NCBI GenBank assembly: GCA_030019025.1 | Contig: JASEFR010000008.1 | Coordinates: forward strand, 16,901-49,410 | DNA: 32,510 bases | Source: a bacterium | Lineage (GTDB): Bacteria > Hydrothermota > Hydrothermia > UBA1063 | Reading direction: 5' to 3' | In this document: positions 18,338 through 28,636 of the stretch, one piece after another | Position numbering within the stretch: position 1 is the stretch's first letter | Layout: each line of letters starts with the position of its first letter | Notes under the pieces: generated by a model | Databases searched by the model: none | Seen by the model: the letters and a program-made list of their open reading frames with translations, nothing else | What the model was told of the DNA's origin: nothing | Program-made: the position numbers and the translations under genes

Positions 18338-19000
18338 TTGAATAAAGAACATCTAAACAAAATCCTTGAAATCTTATACAAAGAGCACCAAAAATGGGAA
18401 GCTCCGGTAAAAAAATTAAAGAAAAAGACCACCGATCCTTTTAAAGTCCTTGTTGGTTCTGTGATAAGCACAAGAACGAAGGACGAAGTGACAGCGGAAG
18501 CTGTCGAAAAGCTTTTTAAAAAGATTGGAAGTCCCGAAGACTTAGCAAAATTACCAGTGGAAGAAATAGAAAAACTTATCTATCCCTGTGGGTTTTACAA
18601 AACAAAAGCTAAGAACTTGAGAAAATTGGCAGAAATCCTTGTAAAGGATTACAATTCCAAGGTACCAGATACAATGGAAGAGCTTCTAAAATTACCGGGT
18701 GTTGGTAGAAAAGTAGCCAATATTGTGCTTTCCAGATCCTTTGGCAAGCAGGTGATAGCGGTTGATACTCATGTTCACCGAATATCCAACAGGTTGGGGA
18801 TTGTCAGGACTAAAACACCGGAGGAGACCGAAAAGGAACTTCAGAAAATTCTGCCGAAAAAATGGCATGGGAAGTACAATGATTTACTCGTTGCGTTTGG
18901 TCAAACGATTTGTAGACCTATATTTCCAAAGTGTAGTGGATGTCCTATTCAAGAATACTGTCCCAAAATTGGGGTTAAATATGCAAGAAGAGATAAATAA
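18338..19000 (+). CDS. nth: Endonuclease III (DNA glycosylase/AP lyase)
   Basis: A 220-residue base-excision repair enzyme that removes oxidised pyrimidines and cuts at abasic sites. The helix-hairpin-helix LPGVGRKVAN carries catalytic Lys125, and VDTHVHRISNRLG carries catalytic Asp143. The C-terminal [4Fe-4S] cysteines Cys192, Cys199, Cys202 and Cys208 have the exact C-x6-C-x2-C-x5-C spacing. The region SVISTRTKDE differs from the bacterial LSAQ-TD form and resembles archaeal-type members. Start: TTG 18338 gives catalytic residues offset by only 5 from E. coli Nth. A GTG at 18308 lies inside the hairpin stem and would add a poor extension. No ribosome binding site is obvious. The GT9 gene overlaps its end by 20 bases. 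Confidence 0.92.
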   Translation: MNKEHLNKILEILYKEHQKWEAPVKKLKKKTTDPFKVLVGSVISTRTKDEVTAEAVEKLFKKIGSPEDLAKLPVEEIEKLIYPCGFYKTKAKNLRKLAEILVKDYNSKVPDTMEELLKLPGVGRKVANIVLSRSFGKQVIAVDTHVHRISNRLGIVRTKTPEETEKELQKILPKKWHGKYNDLLVAFGQTICRPIFPKCSGCPIQEYCPKIGVKYARRDK

Positions 19001-19917
19001 GGTTCTCGTTATAAGGCTTTCTTCTCTTGGAGATCTGGTTATTCTCTCTTCTCTTGTGGAATTTCTTTATAGGAAAGGCAAAAGAATCCACCTTGTCCTT
19101 TACGAAGAGTTTGCAGACCTGTACGAAGAAGACAATCGAATTGAGAAGCTCATTGTAATTAATAGAACCTTAAAGGGTAAATTTAAGGGTTTAAAGTCCA
19201 TAAGAGAAGAAGAATATGACCTTGTTGTTGATGCCCATAGAAAAATTTACCCCTTTCTTTTAAGTTTGCTCAGCAGGGCTAAGCACATTATAAGGGTGAG
19301 AAAAAACTCCTGGGAGCGTAGAATGGCTGTTTTGTTCAAGAGAGATATCAGGGAGACACCGCTTTATGAACTCTTTGTAAAGTCGGTTGAAAAATATATA
19401 TCCGTTGATGTAGTTCCAAAACCTAAGTTGATTTTTACCAAAAAGCCGGAATTTGATTTGCCCAACAAGTATGCGGTTCTTGTTCCTGGTGCGAGTAAAT
19501 GGACAAAAAGGTGGCCTCTCGAGTATTATTTGGAGCTTGGGAAAAAAATTGTAGAAAAGCTGGGATTGTCGGTCGTTGTCATAGGCAAAGAAAGGCTAAT
19601 AGATCTCGTCCCCACAGGATTCATCAATTTGCAAAGCAACACCACTTTAAGGGAACTTCTTTACATACTAAAGAATGCCAGCTTTGTTGTTTCCAATGAT
19701 ACAGGTCCTGCCCATATGGCTGCGGCCGTCGGTACACCGCTTTTTGTTATCTTTGGCCCTACTATACCTGAATTTGGGTTCAGACCAGCCGGTGAGGGCT
19801 TTATAAAACTTTTTGAAAAGAAACTACCCTGTAGACCTTGCAGTCTCCATGGTCTTGATAAATGCCCCATGGAGCACTTTAGATGCATGAAAGAAATTAA
19901 ACCCGAGGAGGTTTTTA

Positions 19918-21822
<1,905 letters not shown>

Positions 21823-21843
21823 TCTTTTTAATTAAACTTTAAC

Positions 21844-21933
<90 letters not shown>

Positions 21934-21944
21934 AGCCAGTTAAA

Positions 21945-21973
21945 ATTATACTGGAAAATAGTAGTTTTAACAA
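21945..21973 (-). promoter_or_regulatory. Promoter of tRNA-Ser and the downstream minus-strand genes
   Basis: On the minus strand, TTGTTA (21973-21968; 4 of 6) and a perfect TATAAT (21950-21945) are separated by 17 bases. The -10 ends 11 bases before the mature tRNA. With no terminator after the tRNA, the same transcript could run into the PLP enzyme and dapF genes. Confidence 0.6.
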
Positions 21974-22087
21974 ACAGGAAGTGGGTTTTAGGTTTGTAGT
22001 GCTCTTCGCCTAAATGAGTTTCCTCTGGATAACTGGAATTTTTGGGAATAAGACCTCTGGATAGCTTTTGACTGGAATGCTAATTGT

Positions 22088-22116
22088 TTGACTTTAAGTG
22101 GGTGTGAATTTAAAAT
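22088..22116 (+). promoter_or_regulatory. Sigma-70-type promoter upstream of the BCAM0308-type gene
   Basis: TTGACT (22088-22093; 5 of 6) and TAAAAT (22111-22116; 5 of 6) are separated by exactly 17 bases. The start codon follows 24 bases after the -10, with a strong GGAGGAGG ribosome binding site between. It may drive the run of plus-strand genes up to purF, since no terminator was seen before the end of purF. Confidence 0.6.
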
Positions 22117-22140
22117 ATATTTTAGCACGGAGGAGGCTCT

Positions 22141-22638
22141 ATGAACAGGAAAGATAAGATACTGGATGTAAAAATACAGGATCCATACATGGACAAGAAT
22201 ATTTACAAAGACCCTACCATATGCCCCACCTGTGGACTCGTTTATCACAATAAAACATGGAAGCGAGACGATGAGTTGGCTAAGAAAATGAAAAGTACCA
22301 AAGAGGTGGAATATAAAGATTGTCCGGCATGTAGAAAAGTTAAAGACAATTATCCCCTTGGTGTTTTTATAATAAAAGGTGAAGTTGTTAATGATGAAAG
22401 GAGGATTGCTGAGATACAAAATCTTATTAAGCATGAGGTTGAGAAGGAATCGGTGAGTAATCCTCTTGCAAGAGTTATGAAAATAGAAAAATTTGATGAT
22501 AGATTTGAGATAAGCACCACTACCGAAGGTTTGGCTGTGAGGATCGGAAAGGCTGTTAATAAAGCATATCAGGGAGAAATTGAGTTTATATTCTCTGAAA
22601 GTGATAAATTTTTAAGAGTAATCTGGCACAAAGATTAA
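22141..22638 (+). CDS. BCAM0308-type zinc-ribbon protein
   Basis: A 165-residue cytoplasmic protein with a C-x2-C pair at 28/31 (ICPTCGLVYHNKTW) and another at 61/64 (DCPACRKVKDNYPLG), which together should hold one zinc. The C-terminal half (HEVEKESVSNPLARVMKIE, FEISTTTEGLAVRIGKAVNKAYQGE) matches the uncharacterised BCAM0308 family as I recall it. Part of it resembles the RNA-associated NMD3 N-terminal region. A strong GGAGGAGG ribosome binding site and a promoter precede it. An RNA or ribosome link is possible but unproven. Confidence 0.8.
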   Translation: MNRKDKILDVKIQDPYMDKNIYKDPTICPTCGLVYHNKTWKRDDELAKKMKSTKEVEYKDCPACRKVKDNYPLGVFIIKGEVVNDERRIAEIQNLIKHEVEKESVSNPLARVMKIEKFDDRFEISTTTEGLAVRIGKAVNKAYQGEIEFIFSESDKFLRVIWHKD

Positions 22639-22656
22639 AGGAAATTAAAGGAAATT
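22634..22656 (+). repeat. Tandem 10-bp repeat carrying a duplicated ribosome binding site
   Basis: The unit ATTAAAGGAA occurs twice back to back (22634-22643, 22644-22653), followed by a partial third copy (ATT). The first copy spans the stop codon of the zinc-ribbon gene. Each copy has an AAAGGA ribosome binding site, placed 12 and 2 bases before the TTG start of the flavoprotein gene. Confidence 0.7.
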
Positions 22657-24037
22657 GACAGGTAAATTTTACGATGTAATTATTGTCGGGAGTGGTCCTG
22701 CTGGGACTTTTTCGGCTCTCGAACTTGCTAAAAGTGGATTGAAAGTTTTAATTCTTGAGAAAGGCGATGACCTTTTGAAACGGAAATGTCCTGCTCTCGA
22801 AAAACAGATCCCCTGTGTTAAATGTAAAAGTTGTTCAATTACCTCTGGATTTGGTGGTGCTGGCGCTTTTTCTGATGGGAAAGTTACGTTAACTGCTGAA
22901 GTGGGAGGTAATTTAAAAGATTTTCTTGACCAGGAAGAGCTTGACAGGTTATTTCAAAAGGTAGTAGAAAAATTAATGGAATTTGGCGCACCCCAGAGAA
23001 TTTACGGCCTTGACTCTGAAGAGGTTGATAGAGTTTATTATGAGGCTCAGAGATATGGCCTTGAAATAGTAAAATCTAAAGTGCTCCATATGGGAACTGA
23101 TAAAGGTTATCTCGTATTAAGGGCGATCAGAGAAGCTATCGAAAGTGCGAAGATAGAGCTTCACGTAAATGAGCCGGCTGAGGATTTAATCATAAAAAAT
23201 TCGTCTGTTGAAGGTGTTAAGACGAATAAAGGTGAATATTTTGGAAAATTCGTAATTCTGGCTCCGGGCCGTTCAGGTGCGGAGTGGCTTTTTAAAATGT
23301 CAAAGAAATATGGCATTAAGACAGATACAAATCCAGTGGACATCGGAGTGAGGATCGAAGTTCCTGCAGAGGTTTTGAAGAAGCTCACAGAAGTTTTTTA
23401 TGAGCCCAAAATTATCTATTATTCTAAAAGTTTTGACGATAAAGTGAGGACCTTCTGCGTGAACCCTTACGGTGTTGTGGTGCCTGAAATGACCGAAGAT
23501 GTTGTTACGGTAAACGGCCATAGCTACACTTATCCTGTTTCAAACAACACAAATTTAGCCATCCTCGTTTCTACAAAATTTACTCAACCCTTTAATGACC
23601 CGGTGAGCTATGGAAAGTCCATTGCCCGGCTTGCCAATCTTCTAACGGGGAGTATAATAATTCAAAGATATGGAGATCTAAAATTGGGAAGGCGCTCCAC
23701 AGAAAATAGAATAAAGAGGAGTATTGTGAAGCCCACCTATCTTGGGGCTGTTCCTGGTGATTTAAGTTTTGCTTTGCCTTATCGCTACTTGTCTAACATA
23801 AAGGAAATGCTGGATCAGTTGGATAAGCTTGTTCCAGGGATGGCTGATGATGGTAATCTAATTTATGGGGTTGAGGTCAAATTCTACTCGGCAAGGGTAA
23901 AGGTAACAAAGGATTTTGAGATAGAGGGGATCCAGAATTTATTTGTCGCAGGCGATGGCGCTGGAATAACAAGGGGGCTTTCACAGGCAGCGGCCTCAGG
24001 CATTATTGTAGCTGCTTCTATTTTAAGGAGGTTGTAA
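22655..24037 (+). CDS. FAD-dependent dehydrogenase, COG2509 type
   Basis: A 460-residue flavoprotein. The N-terminal Rossmann motif GSGPAG (12-17) and ILEKGDD bind FAD. The C-terminus has FVAGDGAGITRGLSQAAASG, the second FAD-contact motif. A distinctive segment with Cys45, Cys54, Cys57 and Cys60 is followed by TSGFGGAGAFSDGK. This is characteristic of a conserved but uncharacterised group (COG2509) related to geranylgeranyl reductase-like and Lhr-type dehydrogenases. The substrate is unknown. The only workable start is TTG 22655, since FAD binding begins 8 residues later. The ribosome binding site is duplicated and poorly spaced, so expression may be low. The DUF502 gene follows after 3 bases. 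Confidence 0.88.
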   Translation: MTGKFYDVIIVGSGPAGTFSALELAKSGLKVLILEKGDDLLKRKCPALEKQIPCVKCKSCSITSGFGGAGAFSDGKVTLTAEVGGNLKDFLDQEELDRLFQKVVEKLMEFGAPQRIYGLDSEEVDRVYYEAQRYGLEIVKSKVLHMGTDKGYLVLRAIREAIESAKIELHVNEPAEDLIIKNSSVEGVKTNKGEYFGKFVILAPGRSGAEWLFKMSKKYGIKTDTNPVDIGVRIEVPAEVLKKLTEVFYEPKIIYYSKSFDDKVRTFCVNPYGVVVPEMTEDVVTVNGHSYTYPVSNNTNLAILVSTKFTQPFNDPVSYGKSIARLANLLTGSIIIQRYGDLKLGRRSTENRIKRSIVKPTYLGAVPGDLSFALPYRYLSNIKEMLDQLDKLVPGMADDGNLIYGVEVKFYSARVKVTKDFEIEGIQNLFVAGDGAGITRGLSQAAASGIIVAASILRRL

Positions 24038-24040
24038 AGT

Positions 24041-24748
24041 TTGCCACGTAGATTTTTAGAAAGGGTTAAGGATTCATTTAAAATAAAAAAGGAGAATATC
24101 AGAAGCGATTTCATAGCTGGCCTTATTGTACTGGGTCCACTGGTTTTAACCCTTTACATACTTGCACTTTTGATTTCTATTTTTGGGAACTTTTTTGCTA
24201 ATTTAATCCTACTATTGCCCTTTATACGGGAAATACCTACCTTTTTTAGAACCTTAATAGGGCTTATCATGGGTTTGGTATTGATATATCTAACGGGGCT
24301 TTCAGTGCGGCTCTTTTTCGGCTTTGAGCTTGAGTATTTTATAAACAGAGTAATGAGCAAAATCCCCGTAGTAAACACTATCTACAATGCCGCTCGCGAA
24401 TTGGTAAAGTTCATAAGCAGTTCTCAGGAACGAAAAATTACTGCAGGTAAGGTTGTTGTGTTTGCAATTTCAGATAACGGACCCTTTCTGATGGGCTTTG
24501 TGACGAGGGATGAACCTTTAGAGAAAGATGATAAAAAATTCTATACGGTATTTTATCCGACCACTCCCAATCCTACTACGGGATTTTATCTGTTAGTTGA
24601 AGAAAATAGGCTTTGTTTTCTTGATATGGATTTTAATGAAGCTTTTAAAATTATCATGACATCGGGAATCGGATTGAATAGAGAGGGAGGTGAAAAGTTA
24701 AAAAATGGGCTTGCGATCTTATTTGAAAAAATTAATAAGAAAAATTAG
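24041..24748 (+). CDS. DUF502 family membrane protein
   Basis: A 235-residue inner-membrane protein. RSDFIAGLIVLGPLVLTLYI opens the first hydrophobic segment and a second spans about 65-90, followed by a soluble domain with SKIPVVNTIYNAARELVKF and YPTTPNPTTGFYLLV. These are diagnostic of DUF502, a widespread family with no settled function. Translation starts at TTG 24041, with AAGGAGG 9 bases upstream lying in the end of the previous gene. The last 44 bases overlap the CorC-like gene, suggesting coupling. A role in the envelope is likely from the topology; nothing more can be read. Confidence 0.87.
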   Translation: MPRRFLERVKDSFKIKKENIRSDFIAGLIVLGPLVLTLYILALLISIFGNFFANLILLLPFIREIPTFFRTLIGLIMGLVLIYLTGLSVRLFFGFELEYFINRVMSKIPVVNTIYNAARELVKFISSSQERKITAGKVVVFAISDNGPFLMGFVTRDEPLEKDDKKFYTVFYPTTPNPTTGFYLLVEENRLCFLDMDFNEAFKIIMTSGIGLNREGGEKLKNGLAILFEKINKKN

Positions 24749-25520
24749 AGGGCAAGACATTAAAGTTGATGAGCTTGTTGAACTCTTTGAAGAGTTGAAA
24801 ATACATGGTATTCTTCAAAACAGTGTTATAGAACTAATACAATCAATCCTGGAACTTAGTGAGAGGCAGATCGAAGAGATAATGGTTCCGCGAATTGATA
24901 TGGTCTATATCACGAGCGATATGACACTGAAGGACGCTTTGAAAATTTATAAAAAGAGGGGCTTTTCGAAACTTCCGGTGGTGAAAGAAAGAACTGACAA
25001 CGTAATTGGCATTCTTTACATTAAGGAGCTTCTTAAACATCTTGATGAGCTTGAGTCATTGAAGGCAGCTGACCTTGCGAAACCCGTTCATTATGTTCCC
25101 TATTCCAAGAAAATCCTTGATACCTTGAAAGAAATGCAAAAAAAGCATATTTCTATTGCAATAGTGGTTGACGAATTTGGCTCCGTTGCTGGGCTGGTAA
25201 CCTTAGAGGATATTCTGGAGGAAATTGTCGGAGAGATATACGAAGAGTTTGATAAAGAGGAGGTGCTGATAAGAGAGCTGGAAGACGGTAGCTTTCTTGT
25301 TAATGCAAAGATAGATCTATATGAGGCTTCAGAAAAGCTTGGAGTTGAAATTGAAAGCGAAGAGGTGAATACCCTTGGAGGTTATATAATTGAAAACCTT
25401 GAAAGGGTACCCGAAGTTGGCGAAAAATTTGCTATAGGGCCATTGGAGTTTGAGGTAGTGGAGGCAACCCAGCAAAGAATTAAGGAGTTGAAGGTGCGAG
25501 TATTGAAGAAGGAGGAGTAA
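24705..25520 (+). CDS. CorC-like protein with paired CBS domains
   Basis: A 271-residue cytoplasmic protein. After a short helical lead, IEEIMVPRIDMVYITSD starts the first CBS domain (about 58-120), and the second runs to about 180 with IAIVVDEFGSVAGLVTLEDI. Residues about 190-268 match the CorC/HlyC transporter-associated domain, ending near FEVVEATQQRIKELKV. The membrane DUF21 region found in longer relatives is missing, so the layout matches E. coli CorC (292 residues), linked to Mg/Co tolerance. GGGAGGTGA lies 12 bases before the ATG, and it overlaps the DUF502 gene. CBS pairs usually sense adenine nucleotides. Ion substrate and partner are inferred. Confidence 0.85.
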   Translation: MGLRSYLKKLIRKIRGQDIKVDELVELFEELKIHGILQNSVIELIQSILELSERQIEEIMVPRIDMVYITSDMTLKDALKIYKKRGFSKLPVVKERTDNVIGILYIKELLKHLDELESLKAADLAKPVHYVPYSKKILDTLKEMQKKHISIAIVVDEFGSVAGLVTLEDILEEIVGEIYEEFDKEEVLIRELEDGSFLVNAKIDLYEASEKLGVEIESEEVNTLGGYIIENLERVPEVGEKFAIGPLEFEVVEATQQRIKELKVRVLKKEE

Positions 25521-25524
25521 GCCC

Positions 25525-25779
25525 ATGCCTGATTTTAAAGTATCTGTGATTGTAAGGATGAGAGAGGATTTACCGGAACCACAGGGAATTGCCCTTGAAA
25601 GGGTGCTTGAGCGTCTGAGTTACCGTGATATTAAGAATATAAGGGTTGGGAAAATAATTGAGTTTACTGCAGGTGGTGGAACTAAAGAAGAGGTAAAAAA
25701 AATAGTTGAAAAGCTTGCGAATTCTATATTATCCAATCCAATTATCGAGGATTTTGAGATAAGGATTGAGGAACAATGA
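25525..25779 (+). CDS. purS: PurS, FGAM synthase small subunit
   Basis: An 84-residue subunit of phosphoribosylformylglycinamidine synthase, which works with PurQ and PurL in the fourth step of purine synthesis. It bridges the two larger subunits and helps pass ammonia (family knowledge). The pattern VRMREDLPEPQGIALERVL, then IRVGKIIEF and a C-terminal EDFEIRIEE, is typical, and the length is normal. AAGGAGG lies upstream of the ATG. The stop overlaps purQ by 4 bases. A separate PurS points to the bacterial/archaeal split-subunit form, not the single long PurL of enterobacteria. Confidence 0.95.
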   Translation: MPDFKVSVIVRMREDLPEPQGIALERVLERLSYRDIKNIRVGKIIEFTAGGGTKEEVKKIVEKLANSILSNPIIEDFEIRIEEQ

Positions 25780-26450
25780 GGGCAGGTGTCGTAGTTTTCC
25801 CCGGAACAAACTGCGAGACAGAAACTTTTTATGTTTTGAAAGATTTAGTGGGATTTGATACCTACTATATCTGGCACGAAGAAACTTCCGTTGACAAGTT
25901 TTCCCTTGTTGTTCTTCCGGGTGGCTTTTCTTATGGAGATTACTTAAGACCTGGGGCTATGGCAAAGGTATCTCCAGTTATGGAGGCGATAGGGGAGTAC
26001 GTGGAGAAGGAAAAAGGGCTTGTACTTGGTATTTGTAATGGGTTTCAAATATTAACCGAAGCTGGGCTTCTAATAGGAGGGTTGATAAGGAATAAAAATT
26101 TGAAATTCATATGCAAGGATGTGAGTGTTAAGATTGTGAATAATGAATTACCCTTGACACAAAAGTTTGAAAAGGATGAGGCTCTTGTACTGCCTATTGC
26201 TCACATGGATGGAAGGTTTGTAGCCCATCAGGATCAACTAAACTATCTGGTTGAAAAGAATCTCATTTTTTTAAAGTATGAAGGTGAAAACCCCAATGGC
26301 TCTCTGCTCAATATTGCTGGCATCACCAATGAAAAGAAAAACGTTTTTGGAATGATGCCTCATCCCGAAAGAAATTCTGAGAAGATTCTTGGGACTGGAG
26401 ATGGATTGAAATTTTTCCTTTCAATAAAGGAGTATCTCGAAAATGGATAA
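25776..26450 (+). CDS. purQ: PurQ, FGAM synthase glutaminase subunit
   Basis: A 224-residue class I glutamine amidotransferase that frees ammonia from glutamine for PurL. The triad is complete: nucleophile Cys87 in LGICNGFQIL, and His196 with Glu198 in MMPHPERN. FPGTNCETE and LPGGFSYGDYLRPGA mark PurQ specifically. The ATG overlaps the purS stop (ATGA), and the end overlaps purL by 8 bases, which should keep subunit output matched. The length is normal. Confidence 0.96.
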   Translation: MRAGVVVFPGTNCETETFYVLKDLVGFDTYYIWHEETSVDKFSLVVLPGGFSYGDYLRPGAMAKVSPVMEAIGEYVEKEKGLVLGICNGFQILTEAGLLIGGLIRNKNLKFICKDVSVKIVNNELPLTQKFEKDEALVLPIAHMDGRFVAHQDQLNYLVEKNLIFLKYEGENPNGSLLNIAGITNEKKNVFGMMPHPERNSEKILGTGDGLKFFLSIKEYLENG

Positions 26451-28635
26451 AGAGATCATAGAGAAACATGGTTTTACAGAGGAAGAGTATGGAAAAATAG
26501 TGGAAATTTTGGGTAGAGAACCAAATCTCCTGGAGCTCGGAATTTTCTCAACTCAGTGGTCAGAACACTGTAGTTACAAATCTTCAAAGCCTTACCTTAA
26601 GGGGCTTCATACGTCAGGAAAATACGTATTGCAGGGGCCTGGAGAGAATGCGGGAGTGGTGGAGCTTAAAAATGGATACATTCTGGCTTTTAAAGTCGAG
26701 AGTCATAATCACCCCTCGGCTATAGAGCCGTTTCATGGTGCAGCTACCGGTGTTGGTGGAATTGTAAGAGATATTTTGTCCATGGGAGTTAGACCCATTG
26801 CACTTATGGACTCGCTGAGGTTCGGGGAGCTGGATGATCCCCATGTGAAGCACCTTTTCGAAGGCGTGGTAAGTGGCATTTCCTTTTATGGAAATTGTAT
26901 TGGGGTTCCATGTGTTGCGGGTGATGTTTATTTTGAATCTCCCTATAAGGAAAATTGCCTTGTAAACGCTTGTTGTGTTGGAGTTGGGAAGAAGGAAAAT
27001 CTGAAAAGGGGTATTGCTCAGGGCCCTGGCAATTTATTACTTCTTGTAGGTTCCAAAACGGGAAGAGAGGGAATTCATGGCGCGACTTTTGCCTCTGATA
27101 CCTTGGAAGGTTCCAGGGAGGAGAAGAGGCCAAGTGTTCAGATTGGTGACCCGTTCCTTGAAAAGCTTCTCATTGAGGCCCTTCTTGAAGTCAATCGGTT
27201 TAAAGAACTAATAGGAATGCAAGATCTTGGAGCAGGTGGTCTTTCGACCACACCAGCTGAGATGGCTGCCCGTGGAGATGTGGGGGTGGAGATACATATA
27301 GAGAAAATTCCTGTAAAATCCGAAAAAATGACGCCTTATGAAATAATGCTTTCAGAAACCCAAGAAAGGTTTCTCTTGTGTATTAAAAAAGGAAGTGAAG
27401 ATAAGTTTATTAAGGTTTTCAAGAAATGGGGACTTGAGGCGGAGGTCATCGGGAGGGTTATTGAAGAGAAAGTTTTTCGGGTCAAGAGGGGTGAGAAAGT
27501 TCTCGCAGAAATCCCAATTGATGGCCTTGTTAGAGGTGTTCCCATTAGAAATCTGCCAATTAAAAAACCTGATTATATAGAAAAGCTAAAATCCATAAAC
27601 ATTTCAGAATATACAGTTTCCGATATTGAATCTGCCTTTAAAAGGCTCCTTTCTTCACCCAATATTGCGTCTAAAAGATGGGTTTTCCAACAGTATGACC
27701 ACACCGTGAGGGGCGATACGGTAGTTGTACCAGGAAAGGCAGATGCAGCTGTTCTTAGGATTAAAGGTGAATCTTTTGCCATTGCGGTTACCATGGGCGG
27801 AAACGCCCGGTATTGTTATCTCGATCCTTATGAGGGAGGAAAAATTGCTGTTGCAGAGGCTGCAAGAAATCTTATTTCTGTAGGTGCTGACCCGATGGCG
27901 ATTACCGACGGTTTAAACTTTGGTAATCCTGAAAATCCTGAGGTTTATTGGACTTTTGTAAAGGTTGTTGAGGGCTTAAATCAGTCTGCTAAGTCTTTAA
28001 ATATTCCGATTATATCAGGGAATGTAAGTTTTTACAATGAAACTCCTGAACTCCGTATTTATCCAACTCCAATATTAGGGATGGTAGGAATGATTGAGGA
28101 TCTTACTCAGATAACAACCATGTCTGTTAAGAGTCCAGGGGATTTTTTGATTTTGATTGGAAAAGAGTCAGGAGATGTAGGTGGAAGTGAGTATTTGAAA
28201 GTATTGCATGGGGTAGTAGGAGGCAAACTTGATATATTAGACCTTGATTTTGAAAAAATCCTTCAGAATACAATCCTGAACTTCATCAGAGAGGGCTTGG
28301 TTAGGAGCGTTCATGATGTTTCAGAAGGCGGAGTTTTAACTGCGTTATTTGAAAAGCTTTTATGGGCAGATAAGGGGGCAGTAATTGAGATGTCAAAGAT
28401 CAGCGAATATAGCCTCTTTGGTGAATGGCAGTCCCGTTTTCTGATTTCTTGCAATCCAGCCCAAAGAATTGAGATAGTGGAAAGACTCAAAGAAGTTGGA
28501 ATTCCCTATAAGGAATTGGGAATAGTTACTGCTGAAAAGGAATTGGTTGTAAACTCTTCTCATGGAAGTGTATCATGGAAATTGGAAGAATTAAAAGATA
28601 TTTACTTAAATTCAATTGAAAGGATGATGAGCTAA
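26443..28635 (+). CDS. purL: PurL, FGAM synthase large (synthetase) subunit, small-PurL form
   Basis: A 730-residue ATP-dependent synthetase that turns FGAR and ammonia into FGAM. It has two AIRS-like halves. The first includes QWSEHCSYKSS with the conserved His42, VESHNHPSAIEPFHGAATGVGG and MQDLGAGGLSTTPAEMA; the second includes HDVSEGGVLTALFE. The length matches small PurL of Bacillus or Thermotoga, which needs PurS and PurQ as separate partners; both are encoded just upstream. It overlaps purQ by 8 bases, and purF starts one base after its stop. No defect is visible. Confidence 0.96.
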   Translation: MDKEIIEKHGFTEEEYGKIVEILGREPNLLELGIFSTQWSEHCSYKSSKPYLKGLHTSGKYVLQGPGENAGVVELKNGYILAFKVESHNHPSAIEPFHGAATGVGGIVRDILSMGVRPIALMDSLRFGELDDPHVKHLFEGVVSGISFYGNCIGVPCVAGDVYFESPYKENCLVNACCVGVGKKENLKRGIAQGPGNLLLLVGSKTGREGIHGATFASDTLEGSREEKRPSVQIGDPFLEKLLIEALLEVNRFKELIGMQDLGAGGLSTTPAEMAARGDVGVEIHIEKIPVKSEKMTPYEIMLSETQERFLLCIKKGSEDKFIKVFKKWGLEAEVIGRVIEEKVFRVKRGEKVLAEIPIDGLVRGVPIRNLPIKKPDYIEKLKSINISEYTVSDIESAFKRLLSSPNIASKRWVFQQYDHTVRGDTVVVPGKADAAVLRIKGESFAIAVTMGGNARYCYLDPYEGGKIAVAEAARNLISVGADPMAITDGLNFGNPENPEVYWTFVKVVEGLNQSAKSLNIPIISGNVSFYNETPELRIYPTPILGMVGMIEDLTQITTMSVKSPGDFLILIGKESGDVGGSEYLKVLHGVVGGKLDILDLDFEKILQNTILNFIREGLVRSVHDVSEGGVLTALFEKLLWADKGAVIEMSKISEYSLFGEWQSRFLISCNPAQRIEIVERLKEVGIPYKELGIVTAEKELVVNSSHGSVSWKLEELKDIYLNSIERMMS

Positions 28636-28636
28636 T

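Noticed and set aside
18762-18980. Upstream extension of the GT9 gene
   Set aside because: It is entirely inside nth. The family begins with the VLVIRLSSLGD strand just after ATG 18981.
21988-22434. Minus-strand open frame of 148 codons
   Set aside because: It is antisense to the zinc-ribbon gene and covers that gene's promoter and ribosome binding site. Its protein resembles nothing and is of poor composition.
26804-27133. Minus-strand open frame in purL
   Set aside because: It is a shadow of a strongly conserved gene.
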